This document shows positions 26,076-34,020 of a DNA stretch of 34,230 nt, piece by piece. How positions within the stretch are numbered: position 1 is the first letter of the stretch; every line of letters starts with the position of its first letter. The translations under genes and the position numbers were made by a program. Source of the DNA: Verrucomicrobiota bacterium (GTDB lineage Bacteria; Verrucomicrobiota; Verrucomicrobiia; Opitutales; Opitutaceae); NCBI GenBank assembly GCA_025361935.1, contig JANYJB010000019.1:1-34230 (forward strand), in the 5' to 3' direction. The notes beneath the pieces are model-generated. The model was given only the letters and a program-made list of their open reading frames with translations. It did not search any database and had not been told where the DNA came from.

Positions 26076-28924
26076 TTGCCGACTCGCTCCAGTTGGGCGG
26101 CATATACCGTGATAACGGCGGGTATTTTCCGACCATCGATAAACTCGACCGCGTAGGCTTCGCCGCCGTTGTAAACGCTGACGATGGCGCCTTCCGAGCC
26201 TGCTTTCACTGTCTCGCCGTCTTCGCTGACGGGCACCAGCAGCCGCACGCAGTCGTGCTCGGCCAATCGCGGTCCGGCCGGCGCCGGTTTTCCGATGGCC
26301 GCTGTGATCGCTGCAAAATCCGGCCCCTTGGGCATCACGAAGATGCCCCGCCCGCCGCTGCGCTCCGCCCACAATTCGCCGAGGATGCGTTTTTCCTTGG
26401 AGTCGTCGCCCGACCAGAGGTGCTCGCCCTTGTATTCGACCACGAGGATGCGGCCATCAGTGAGCTGGCAGACGAAGTCCGGGTAAAAACGATCCGTGCC
26501 CGTGGGCAACCAGAACGACTTCTCCGGTTGGCGTTCCAGATTGCGCACCCACACGGCCACCTGCGGCAACTGGTCGAGGAAGAGCGCGCAGTTGAACTCC
26601 TCGCCCTTGTCGCCGAGTTCGCCGACCTGCCGGTGATAGTGCTTTTTGAAATCCTCCGACCGCACGCAGGGCCAGCGCGCGGGATAACGGTCGGGATCAA
26701 ACGTGAACACCTGCCCGGCGGACACCGTGACCGGCCCGCTGACTCCGGCGAAGAGCACGTCCTGAAACGCCTTGGCCCGCGCCTCCCGGCGGCAGGCGTC
26801 GATGCGCTTCTCCACTACGTCGCGCAACGGGAAGCGTTCGCGCACCAAGCGGCCCAGCGGCCAGCCTTTGGTCTGCCATTCGGCCACCAAGCGGCTGATG
26901 TAGATGCCCGATTCTTCCGCGCCGATGTCGGGATGCGGGATGTTGCGGTCAAGCCAGTCCACGAGCCGCGCCTCGGTCCAGTTTTCGGTCACGTCGATGA
27001 GCTTCAGTTCGGCGGCCAGTTCCTCGCCGTATTTCCACTTCACCTTGCCGTGTTCGTTGAGGCCGACTTCGCCGTAGGTCGCCGCCGCTTCCTGCAACTG
27101 GCCGGGCTCCTCGACGGGCTTTTGCAGGTAGTCACGCAGGCTCCACGGGCGCTCTAGGAAGTGCGTCTCGTCGAGCAGTTCCAGCACGCCCTGCCGCTCC
27201 AGGCAGAAGAGGGGCACGGCAATGTGCACGCCGCGTTCGGCGGGACTGGTGAAAATCTGCTCGGTCGCCTTCGCAAAGGTCTTGGCCGCCGCGACAAATT
27301 GCTCGCGGTGCGTCTCCATCAGGAAACCGGCGGCCACTTGCGTGACTTCGGCCTCGCTGAGCGGCGAGGTCAACGTGACGGTGCCGCTCTTGGCATCGAC
27401 GGTCACCTTGGCGCTCAGTTCGGGCGACCACGTTTTGGTATCGGGCGTCGCGCCGAGCGAAACGGTCTTCGGCGGCACCGTGCGTGTGGCGGGCAACTCC
27501 AGTTTTCCCTGCTCGCCGGCGGGGGTGACGATGAGGTCTTTGACTTCGAGCGGATTGAAGCCGTTGCCTTCGACCAGCGCGTCTTCGAGGGCGCGGGCGG
27601 TCTGGGCAAAGTTGGTCGAGGTTGCGAAGGCGTAGGCGCGGTTGAGCGCGGGCGTCTGCTTGCGGCGGGCGTTGGGCAACCGCAACACGCGGCCGATGAT
27701 CTGCTCGATGGCGGTGTCGGACCGCATCTCGGCGACCGAGCAGAGCACGTAGGCCCACGAGCAATCCCAGCCTTCCTTGAGCGCGTCCACGGTGATGACG
27801 AAGCGCACGGGGCAGTCCGCCGCGAAGAGGTCCACGCCATCGAGTCCGCGGTCGTCGCCGGTGGCGCGCACGATCCAGTCGGCGGGCACCTTGCACTGCT
27901 CGATCAACGCCTTTTCAACCACCTCGACGGTGAGCGTCTCGCGGTCTTTGTCGCGGCGCTCGGCCTTGATGAGCATGATGGGGCGCAGGTGTTCGCCGGT
28001 CGCCTGTTCCTCGGCGCGGGCGTCCTTCTCCAAGCCTTCGCGCAGGGCGGTGGCGTCGGCCAGCAGGCGCAGCCAGTCGGTGCGGGTTTCGAGACGGATG
28101 GGGAGCTTCACCATGTCCTCGGCGGCGAGTTGCTTGGCGGAGACGTGGGTGAGCACGTTGCTGGGCGACTCGTCCTTGGCCGGGGTCGCGGTGAGTTCGA
28201 GGATGCACGACGGGCGGAAACGCGCGAGGGTGTCGAAGGAGAGCGAGGTGCGGGCGTTGTGGGCCTCGTCCACGATGACGACGGGGCGGCGCAGGCGGAG
28301 GACGTTGGCGAGCGAGTAGGGGACGAGGCCCGCCTCGTTCTTCTCCAGCGTGGCGAAGGCGGCGGGGTCGAGCTGCGTGAAGTGGTGGTGGAGCGCGCCG
28401 GAGCTTTCGTAAACCTTGCGGCCCTCCTTGTCGCCCACACGGAAGGCCTGGAGCGTGGCGACGATCACCACGGTCTGCGCGTCGTAGGTGGACTGGGTGG
28501 CGTAGAGCGCCTCGGCGATGTCCATCACGGTGACGGCGCCGAGTTCGTTTTCGAGCGCCTGCCGGTAGGGGTGGTTGCGGTTGCGCAGCGCGCCAAGCGT
28601 CTGGTCCTGGATGGCGCGGGAGGGGACGAGCCAGAGGACGACGGAGCGGTCGTGCCGGAGGAGTTCGCGCTGGACGACGGGGATGGTGAGGCAGGCGAGG
28701 AGCGTCTTGCCGCCGCCGGTGGGCAGGCGCAGGCACACGTAGGGCATGCCGACGAATTCGGCGGCGTTGAAACCGGGGGCGTTGAAGTAGGGCAGGCCGA
28801 CGCCGCTGCGCTCGCTAGTGAGCTGGGTGAAGGCCGCCGCCGGGCCGCCGAGCGCACGCGTGCGGCGGAGGAACTCGGTCAACGTCTCGACGGCCTGGAG
28901 CTGGTAGAGTTTCGGAGTGAGCAT
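26072..28924 (-). CDS. Type III restriction enzyme Res subunit with extra C-terminal DUF4926-like domain
   Basis: 950 residues. It couples ATP-driven sliding on DNA to cutting of unmethylated sites, with the Mod subunit. The SF2 helicase part has Walker A LPTGGGKT (68-75), VIVDEAHNART (about 215-225), ELTATPAK, and motif VI EQIIGRVLRLP near 405-415. The PD-(D/E)xK nuclease is seen as RFYPDFVCQLTDGRILVVEYKGE-type order near 814-835 (Asp, then Glu-x-Lys). After a Gly/Pro linker, residues about 886-950 (EGAIVSVYNGGEAYAVEFID, then AVITVYAAQLE) match the pattern of DUF4926, normally a free small protein. It starts 24 bp after mod and overlaps the DUF6883-type gene (ATGA). Confidence 0.9.
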   Translation of the reverse strand: MLTPKLYQLQAVETLTEFLRRTRALGGPAAAFTQLTSERSGVGLPYFNAPGFNAAEFVGMPYVCLRLPTGGGKTLLACLTIPVVQRELLRHDRSVVLWLVPSRAIQDQTLGALRNRNHPYRQALENELGAVTVMDIAEALYATQSTYDAQTVVIVATLQAFRVGDKEGRKVYESSGALHHHFTQLDPAAFATLEKNEAGLVPYSLANVLRLRRPVVIVDEAHNARTSLSFDTLARFRPSCILELTATPAKDESPSNVLTHVSAKQLAAEDMVKLPIRLETRTDWLRLLADATALREGLEKDARAEEQATGEHLRPIMLIKAERRDKDRETLTVEVVEKALIEQCKVPADWIVRATGDDRGLDGVDLFAADCPVRFVITVDALKEGWDCSWAYVLCSVAEMRSDTAIEQIIGRVLRLPNARRKQTPALNRAYAFATSTNFAQTARALEDALVEGNGFNPLEVKDLIVTPAGEQGKLELPATRTVPPKTVSLGATPDTKTWSPELSAKVTVDAKSGTVTLTSPLSEAEVTQVAAGFLMETHREQFVAAAKTFAKATEQIFTSPAERGVHIAVPLFCLERQGVLELLDETHFLERPWSLRDYLQKPVEEPGQLQEAAATYGEVGLNEHGKVKWKYGEELAAELKLIDVTENWTEARLVDWLDRNIPHPDIGAEESGIYISRLVAEWQTKGWPLGRLVRERFPLRDVVEKRIDACRREARAKAFQDVLFAGVSGPVTVSAGQVFTFDPDRYPARWPCVRSEDFKKHYHRQVGELGDKGEEFNCALFLDQLPQVAVWVRNLERQPEKSFWLPTGTDRFYPDFVCQLTDGRILVVEYKGEHLWSGDDSKEKRILGELWAERSGGRGIFVMPKGPDFAAITAAIGKPAPAGPRLAEHDCVRLLVPVSEDGETVKAGSEGAIVSVYNGGEAYAVEFIDGRKIPAVITVYAAQLERVGK

Positions 28925-28948
28925 GGCGGGTGGTCGTCGGGAAAAAGA

Positions 28949-30553
28949 TCAGCGGACTTTGATCGCGTAGGGCGTCTGCTTGAAGGTGATGCCGAGGGCT
29001 TTCAGCCGGAGAGGACTCACGCGGGAGGCGACGGCGTAGATGACCTTGGGGCCGTCGTGCGGGGGCAATCCGTCAAGGATGGGGGCGGTGAGGACGTTGC
29101 CGCCGTCCACGGACTTGTCCTTGAGGATGCCGTTGTAGAGCAGGTAAACGCCGGTGCCGTGGGCGACGCCGAGGAGCGGCTTGTCGCAGGGGGCGTCGTG
29201 CGGGAGCGGGGTGCCGGTCTCGGTGAAGAAGACATGGCGGGCGAGATCGCGAAAACGGACGGTGTTGCGAATCTTGCCGGTGGACTCGAAGAGCGGTTCG
29301 CCAAGCTGGACGTAGCGGAAACCGCCGCCGATGTCTTCGATCTTCTTGCCCTTGCCGTTGGTGTAGCCTTCGGCGACGCGCTTCACGCGTTCGGCGGTGA
29401 CGGTGGAGGCGAGCTTGGCATCGATTTCGGCGAGGAGGAATCGACGGGGGGAGGCGTTGGATTCGCTGTTGAGCTTGAGCACGGCGTGGCCGGTGGTGCC
29501 GGAGCCGGCGAACGAATCCATGACGAGGTCGCCGGGGTTTGAGGCGATCTGGAGAATGCGCTCGATGAGGCGCACAGGCTTGGGCGTGTCGAAGGCAGTT
29601 TGGGTGCCGAAGATGCTTTGGATTTCCTTGCGGGCTTCGTCGGTGTGACCGACTTCTTCGTGCGTCCACCAGGTCCAAGGGACGAGACCTTCGACTTCGC
29701 TTAGGTAACGGATAGTCGAGGGCTGAGCCTTACCGTTTTTCCCAAACCAGATACGTCCTGCTGCTCTTAGTTTCTGAAACTCCGGTTCAATCGTTGACCA
29801 GCATCGTCCCTCGGGTGGCACATGTTTAACGCCAGCATCAGAGACGATCTCATACATTTGATTAGCCCGAAAGCCTTGCGCTGTCATTGGAATACCGCGC
29901 CAACGGCCCTTCGGGTCGTTGTTGGGATTTTTATAGATAGCAGCCTGATCTTCGGTGAGCGGCACCCGGTTTCGCGTCGCTTTGAATCGTTCCGGATTCA
30001 TCGCGTAAACGAGCAGGTATTCATGCACGTCGCCGATGGCTTCGCGATTTTCGCGGGAGTAACGTTTTTGCCAAACATTGCAGGCGATAAAACGCTGGCG
30101 GCCAAAAATCTCGTCCATGAGTGGACGGAGCAGACCGATTTCCGAATCATCCATGCTGACCCAGATCGATCCATCGGCATTCAGAAACTCGCGGAGCAGC
30201 TTGAGCCGGGGATACATCATGCAGAGCCATTTGTCGTGGCGGGAGAGGTCTTCGGCCTCCTTGCCGACGACCTTGCCGAGCCAGGCGTTGATCTCGGGGG
30301 AGTTGACGTTGTCGTTGTAAACCCAGCCCTCGTTACCGGTGTTGTAGGGAGGGTCGATGTAGATACACTTCACCTGGCCGGCGTAGTAGGGGAGGAGGGC
30401 CTTGAGGGCGGTGAGGTTGTCGCCCTCGACGATGAGGTTGCCGGAATCGGCGGGGCCGCAACCGAGGGTCGGCACGTCGCGCAGGAGGTGGTAGGGGACG
30501 TCCTGGTGGTGGTTTACGACGGCTTTCTTGCCGATCCAATCAAGCGTGGGCAT
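28949..30553 (-). CDS. Type III site-specific DNA methyltransferase (Mod)
   Basis: 534 residues, a beta-group amino-methyltransferase (probably N6-adenine) that gives the type III system its target sequence. Motif IV, IDPPYNTG, is at 66-73; the SAM motif I, DSFAGSGTTGHAVLKLN, is near 346-362; the order IV - target recognition - I is that of Mod proteins. The recognition segment (about residues 140-285, bases 29.70-30.13 kb) is less GC-rich (47-58 % per 60-base line) than the flanking Mod sequence (about 63-65 %). The target cannot be read from sequence. It is the first gene of the mod-res-DUF6883 operon. The ATG at 30553 has an AT-rich leader and no Shine-Dalgarno. Confidence 0.94.
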   Translation of the reverse strand: MPTLDWIGKKAVVNHHQDVPYHLLRDVPTLGCGPADSGNLIVEGDNLTALKALLPYYAGQVKCIYIDPPYNTGNEGWVYNDNVNSPEINAWLGKVVGKEAEDLSRHDKWLCMMYPRLKLLREFLNADGSIWVSMDDSEIGLLRPLMDEIFGRQRFIACNVWQKRYSRENREAIGDVHEYLLVYAMNPERFKATRNRVPLTEDQAAIYKNPNNDPKGRWRGIPMTAQGFRANQMYEIVSDAGVKHVPPEGRCWSTIEPEFQKLRAAGRIWFGKNGKAQPSTIRYLSEVEGLVPWTWWTHEEVGHTDEARKEIQSIFGTQTAFDTPKPVRLIERILQIASNPGDLVMDSFAGSGTTGHAVLKLNSESNASPRRFLLAEIDAKLASTVTAERVKRVAEGYTNGKGKKIEDIGGGFRYVQLGEPLFESTGKIRNTVRFRDLARHVFFTETGTPLPHDAPCDKPLLGVAHGTGVYLLYNGILKDKSVDGGNVLTAPILDGLPPHDGPKVIYAVASRVSPLRLKALGITFKQTPYAIKVR

Positions 30554-30661
30554 GCGGCTAATTAAAGAGTCTGAAAAAATACGTTTTGATCTTCGCGGCC
30601 ATGCGGCGCGATTGGTTCTGAGGCCCGCAAACGCCTAGCGCAATGACGGTTTCGGGAAAAA

Positions 30662-30686
30662 CGAGCGGCGAGCTGGAAGCTAAGAG
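30662..30686 (-). repeat. Direct repeat copy A, toxin side of mazEF-like locus
   Basis: 25 bp, identical to copy B at 31412-31436 in 21 positions and in the same orientation. A purine-rich stretch (to about 30740) follows on the plus strand. The rest of the 198-bp gap 30554-30751 shows nothing else. Confidence 0.6.
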
Positions 30687-30751
30687 ATGGGAGAGGACGA
30701 GGGGAAAAGCTGAAAAGCGGAGATTAGGAAATGGGGGAAGCGGGAAGGGTT

Positions 30752-31088
30752 TTAAGCGGTCGCATACATCTCGCCCAGGAGATCGCGGAGGCGGGCGGCT
30801 TCGGGCGGGGAGAGCGTATCGATTTTCACCAATCGCTGGGTGCTGAGGGTGCGGATATGATCGACGGCGATCTCGGCCGGCTTGCCAGCACAGGTGACCT
30901 GCAGCCGGGTGCGCCAAGCGGGGTGCAGACTGGTGGTGAGGCGGGCAAACGACCACGGTTTCGAGGTGGCGGTTCAGGGCATCAAGACTAACGACGACCA
31001 CCGGGCGAGTCTTGGCAATCTCGCGTCCGATCGTAGGATCGAGCGCGGTGAGATAAATGCCGTAACGTAACGGGGTGCCTTTGATCAT
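30752..31088 (-). pseudogene. MazF/PemK-like toxin gene, frameshifted
   Basis: MazF/PemK toxins are mRNA-cutting ribonucleases. The first part reads TPLRYGIYLTALDPTIGREI then AKTRPVVVVSLDALNRH, the family's N-terminal half with the GxEIxKTRP motif. At about 30941-30944 one extra base shifts the frame. Reading on in the other frame gives the expected second half, LTTSLHPAWRTRLQV, then DHIRTLSTQRLVKID and LRDLLGEMYATA, with a stop at 30752-30754 and a total of about 111 residues, the right size. As written, the toxin would be a wrong-frame fusion running to 30558. No slippery site is visible, so it is either a broken toxin or a base-call error. The ATG overlaps the antitoxin stop (ATGA). Confidence 0.82.
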
Positions 31089-31354
31089 CGGTCGAGGGAA
31101 TCGAGGCCATCCGTCGCGATCCCATCCATATCGGCGAATTCATCGCCGCGGGCGCGGGCCTCGGCCGCCATCGCCTGGGCGGTCGCTTCCCAAGACAAGG
31201 CGCCGCCGTCGGACGCGGGGCGGAGCCACAGTCCTTCGGGGTGGGCCTCGGCGATGACATGCTCGCCGAGATGGTAACGGGCAATCCAGGTGGCCGGCAG
31301 GCGCACGCCCCGCGAATTGCCAATCTGCACGATTTTAAGCGTCTGGGTTTTCAT
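31085..31354 (-). CDS. AbrB/MazE-like antitoxin
   Basis: 89 residues from the ATG at 31354. The N-terminal swapped-hairpin DNA-binding fold is seen as TLKIVQIGNSRGVRLPATWI, typical of SpoVT/AbrB/MazE proteins, followed by HLGEHVIAEAHPEGLWLRP. The acidic C-terminal tail (ARGDEFADMDGIATDGLDSL) would wrap the toxin. It overlaps the toxin gene by 4 bp in the usual antitoxin-first order. This gene is intact while the toxin is frameshifted. A start at 31390 adds a Cys-rich stretch and is not preferred. Confidence 0.88.
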   Translation of the reverse strand: MKTQTLKIVQIGNSRGVRLPATWIARYHLGEHVIAEAHPEGLWLRPASDGGALSWEATAQAMAAEARARGDEFADMDGIATDGLDSLDR

Positions 31355-31411
31355 GTAATTACGGCAATTACTCGTTCGGCAGTGGGTCAAGTCGAACCAT
31401 GCGGAGGACGG

Positions 31412-31436
31412 CGAGCAGCGAGCTTGGAGCTGAGAG
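31412..31436 (-). repeat. Direct repeat copy B, antitoxin side of mazEF-like locus
   Basis: Same 25-bp element as 30662-30686 (21 of 25 identical, same orientation), lying between the antitoxin start and the proB stop. Its GAGCTTGGAGCT core also occurs in purL at 1613-1624. Confidence 0.6.
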
Positions 31437-31449
31437 CTAGGAGAGCTGG

Positions 31450-32550
31450 TTACAGCAGCACGAGGTTGTCGCGGTGGACGACTTCGAGGTGTTTGCGGGC
31501 GGGGTAGAGGGGCTTCAATTCGCCGCTGGACTTGCCGGCGATGGCTTTGACCTCGTGGCTGTCGAAGGTGGCCTGGCCGCGCGCGAGGATTTTGCCGTCG
31601 GGGGCGAGGATGTTAACGATGTCGCCTTCCGCGAACGCGCCGGTGACGCCGGTGATGCCGATGGCGAGGAGGCTGCCGCCTTTGTCGCGGAGGATGGGGA
31701 CGGCGTCGGCCTTGATGGTGATGCCGCCGGTGGGGCGTTGGAAATAGGCGAGCCAGCGTTTCTTGGCGTCGAGGGGGATGCCACTGGGGACGAAGAAGGT
31801 GCCGGGGCCGGTGCCGTTGAGCAGGCGGGCGATGATGTCGGGCTCGGCGCCGCTGGCGATGAAGACGCCGCAGCCGGCGCGCAGGGCGATCTTGGCGGCG
31901 GAGATCTTGGAGATCATGCCGCCGGTGGCGGTGACATCGGTGGTGCCGCCGGCCATGGCTTCGATCTCGGGGGTGATTTTCTCGACGACGGGGACGATCC
32001 GGCCGGTGCCTTTCAGGTCGATGAGGCCGGGGGCGGTGGAGAGGATGAGCAGGTGCTGGGCGCCGACGAGGCTGGCGACCATCGCGGAGAGCGTGTCGTT
32101 GTCGCCGAACTTGATTTCGGCGGCGCTGACGGTGTCGTTTTCGTTGATGATGGGGACGGTGCCGTAGGTGATGAGTTCTTCGAGGCAGGCTTTGACGCCG
32201 AGGTGGCGGTCGCGGCCGCGCATGTCCTCGTGGGTGAGGAGCACTTGGGCGGCGGTGAGGCCGTGGGGGTCGAAGCCGCGCTGCCACGTTTGCATGAGGA
32301 GCGACTGGCCGATGGCGGCGCAGGCCTGTTTTTTGGAAACGTGGGAGGGTTTTTTCTTAAGACCGAGGCGGCCCATGCCGAGGCCGACGGCGCCCGAGGA
32401 AACGACGATGACCTCGGTGCCGGACGAGCGCAGGCTGGCGACTCCGGCGGCGAGGGCTGCGATGCGCTCGGTGTTGAGCTGGCCGATGCCGGAGGTGAGC
32501 ACGCCGGTGCCGAGCTTGATGACGACTCGGCGGGGGGCGGTGGTTTTCAT
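31450..32550 (-). CDS. proB: Glutamate 5-kinase
   Basis: ProB phosphorylates glutamate, the first step of proline synthesis, and is usually feedback-inhibited by proline. 366 residues with the amino-acid kinase domain first (VVIKLGTGVLTSG, VVSSGAVGLGMGRLGLKKKP, INENDTVSAAEIKFGDNDTL, GTGGMxTKI-region equivalent TATGGMISKISAAKIAL) and a C-terminal PUA domain (about 285-366). The ATG at 32550 (MKTTAPRRVVIKLG) is right; the longer open frame to 32610 reads through the inverted repeat. proA is not adjacent. It follows frr, with a REP-like hairpin between. Confidence 0.96.
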   Translation of the reverse strand: MKTTAPRRVVIKLGTGVLTSGIGQLNTERIAALAAGVASLRSSGTEVIVVSSGAVGLGMGRLGLKKKPSHVSKKQACAAIGQSLLMQTWQRGFDPHGLTAAQVLLTHEDMRGRDRHLGVKACLEELITYGTVPIINENDTVSAAEIKFGDNDTLSAMVASLVGAQHLLILSTAPGLIDLKGTGRIVPVVEKITPEIEAMAGGTTDVTATGGMISKISAAKIALRAGCGVFIASGAEPDIIARLLNGTGPGTFFVPSGIPLDAKKRWLAYFQRPTGGITIKADAVPILRDKGGSLLAIGITGVTGAFAEGDIVNILAPDGKILARGQATFDSHEVKAIAGKSSGELKPLYPARKHLEVVHRDNLVLL

Positions 32551-32558
32551 GGGGCCGG

Positions 32559-32625
32559 GATGTAGGGAGGAGCCTGCTTGCAGGCGATGCAGGTTTGAAA
32601 TCGCCTGCAAGCAGGCTCCTACATC
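32559..32625. repeat. REP-like inverted repeat between frr and proB
   Basis: The left arm 32559-32588 and right arm 32600-32625 are reverse complements except for a 4-base bulge, with an 11-base loop. The core GGAGCCTGCTTGCAGGCGAT resembles bacterial REP elements, which are tied to RAYT transposases. It fills most of the 81-bp frr-proB gap and would form a strong RNA hairpin in either direction. Confidence 0.75.
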
Positions 32626-32631
32626 AAGGCT

Positions 32632-33177
32632 TCAAACGGTGAGCAGGTCTTTTTCTTTGGCGGCGAGGTGCTTGTTGATGTCCTCGATGGACTTGTCGGT
32701 CATGGTCTGAATGTCCTTCTCGGTGCGCTTCGCTTCATCCTCGGGGAGCTTGGCTTTTTTGACGGATTCGAGGGCGTCGCGGCGGACGTTGCGGACGTGG
32801 ACGCGGCCTTCTTCGGCGAGGCGGTTAGCGACCTTGACGAATTCCTGGCGGCGTTCGCGGCTCATGTCGGCGAGGGGGATGCGGACGAGGGCGGAGTCAA
32901 CGGAAGGGTTGAAGCCGAGGTTGGCGATCTGGATGCCCTTGGCGATGGCCTGGGTAAGGCCTTTGTCCCAAGGTTGGATCATGATCTGGCGGGCGTCGGG
33001 CGTGGAGATGGCGGCGCAGTCTTTGATGCGCATCATGGAGCCGTAGGCCTCGACCATGATGTTTTCGACCATGGAGGGACTGGCCTTGCCGGTGTGAATG
33101 TTGGAAAACTCGTGGAGGGTGTGATCCACGGCTTTCTTCATCTTGGTCTGGGCTTCGTTGATGATGGGTTGGGACAT
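32632..33177 (-). CDS. frr: Ribosome recycling factor
   Basis: RRF, with EF-G, splits the ribosome after termination. 181 residues, standard. Visible are MKKAVDHTLHEFSNIHTGKA, then SMVENIMVEAYG, ISTPDARQIMIQPWDKGL, RRQEFVKVANRLAEEGRVHV, and VRNVRRDALESVKKAK, all classic RRF blocks. It follows pyrH by 38 bp, the common pyrH-frr order. No Shine-Dalgarno is visible before the ATG. Confidence 0.98.
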   Translation of the reverse strand: MSQPIINEAQTKMKKAVDHTLHEFSNIHTGKASPSMVENIMVEAYGSMMRIKDCAAISTPDARQIMIQPWDKGLTQAIAKGIQIANLGFNPSVDSALVRIPLADMSRERRQEFVKVANRLAEEGRVHVRNVRRDALESVKKAKLPEDEAKRTEKDIQTMTDKSIEDINKHLAAKEKDLLTV

Positions 33178-33215
33178 GGGAGAATTCGGAGGAGAACGAG
33201 AACGATGCCGAGTGG

Positions 33216-33953
<738 letters not shown>

Positions 33954-34020
33954 GCCACGTAGAAAACGGGGCGGTAAAGGTGGCGTCAATCCGCGAGATT
34001 TTCACGGGGCCCGGGCGTGG

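Noticed and set aside
25734-26372. 212-residue version of the DUF6883-type protein
   Set aside because: The upstream 99 residues are an out-of-frame reading of res. The ATG at 26075 matches the family start and gives the ATGA overlap.
27161-29542. 793-residue open frame opposite the type III res and mod genes
   Set aside because: It is Gly/Glu/Val-rich low-complexity antisense to strongly supported genes. Such frames arise from the high GC of third codon positions.
30938-30947. Programmed frameshift in the mazF-like gene
   Set aside because: There is no slippery heptamer, stop codon or downstream stem at the shift point.
30558-31088. 176-residue open frame starting like MazF
   Set aside because: Only the first ~49 residues are MazF-like. 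The rest is wrong-frame sequence after a one-base shift, so it is listed as a pseudogene ending at 30752.
31474-32565. 363-residue Gly/Asp-rich open frame opposite proB
   Set aside because: It is the mirror of proB codons, with GAGG and EGDD-type repeats and no family pattern.
32551-32610. 20-residue N-terminal extension of ProB
   Set aside because: It is encoded by the inverted repeat and is absent from the normal ProB N-terminus.
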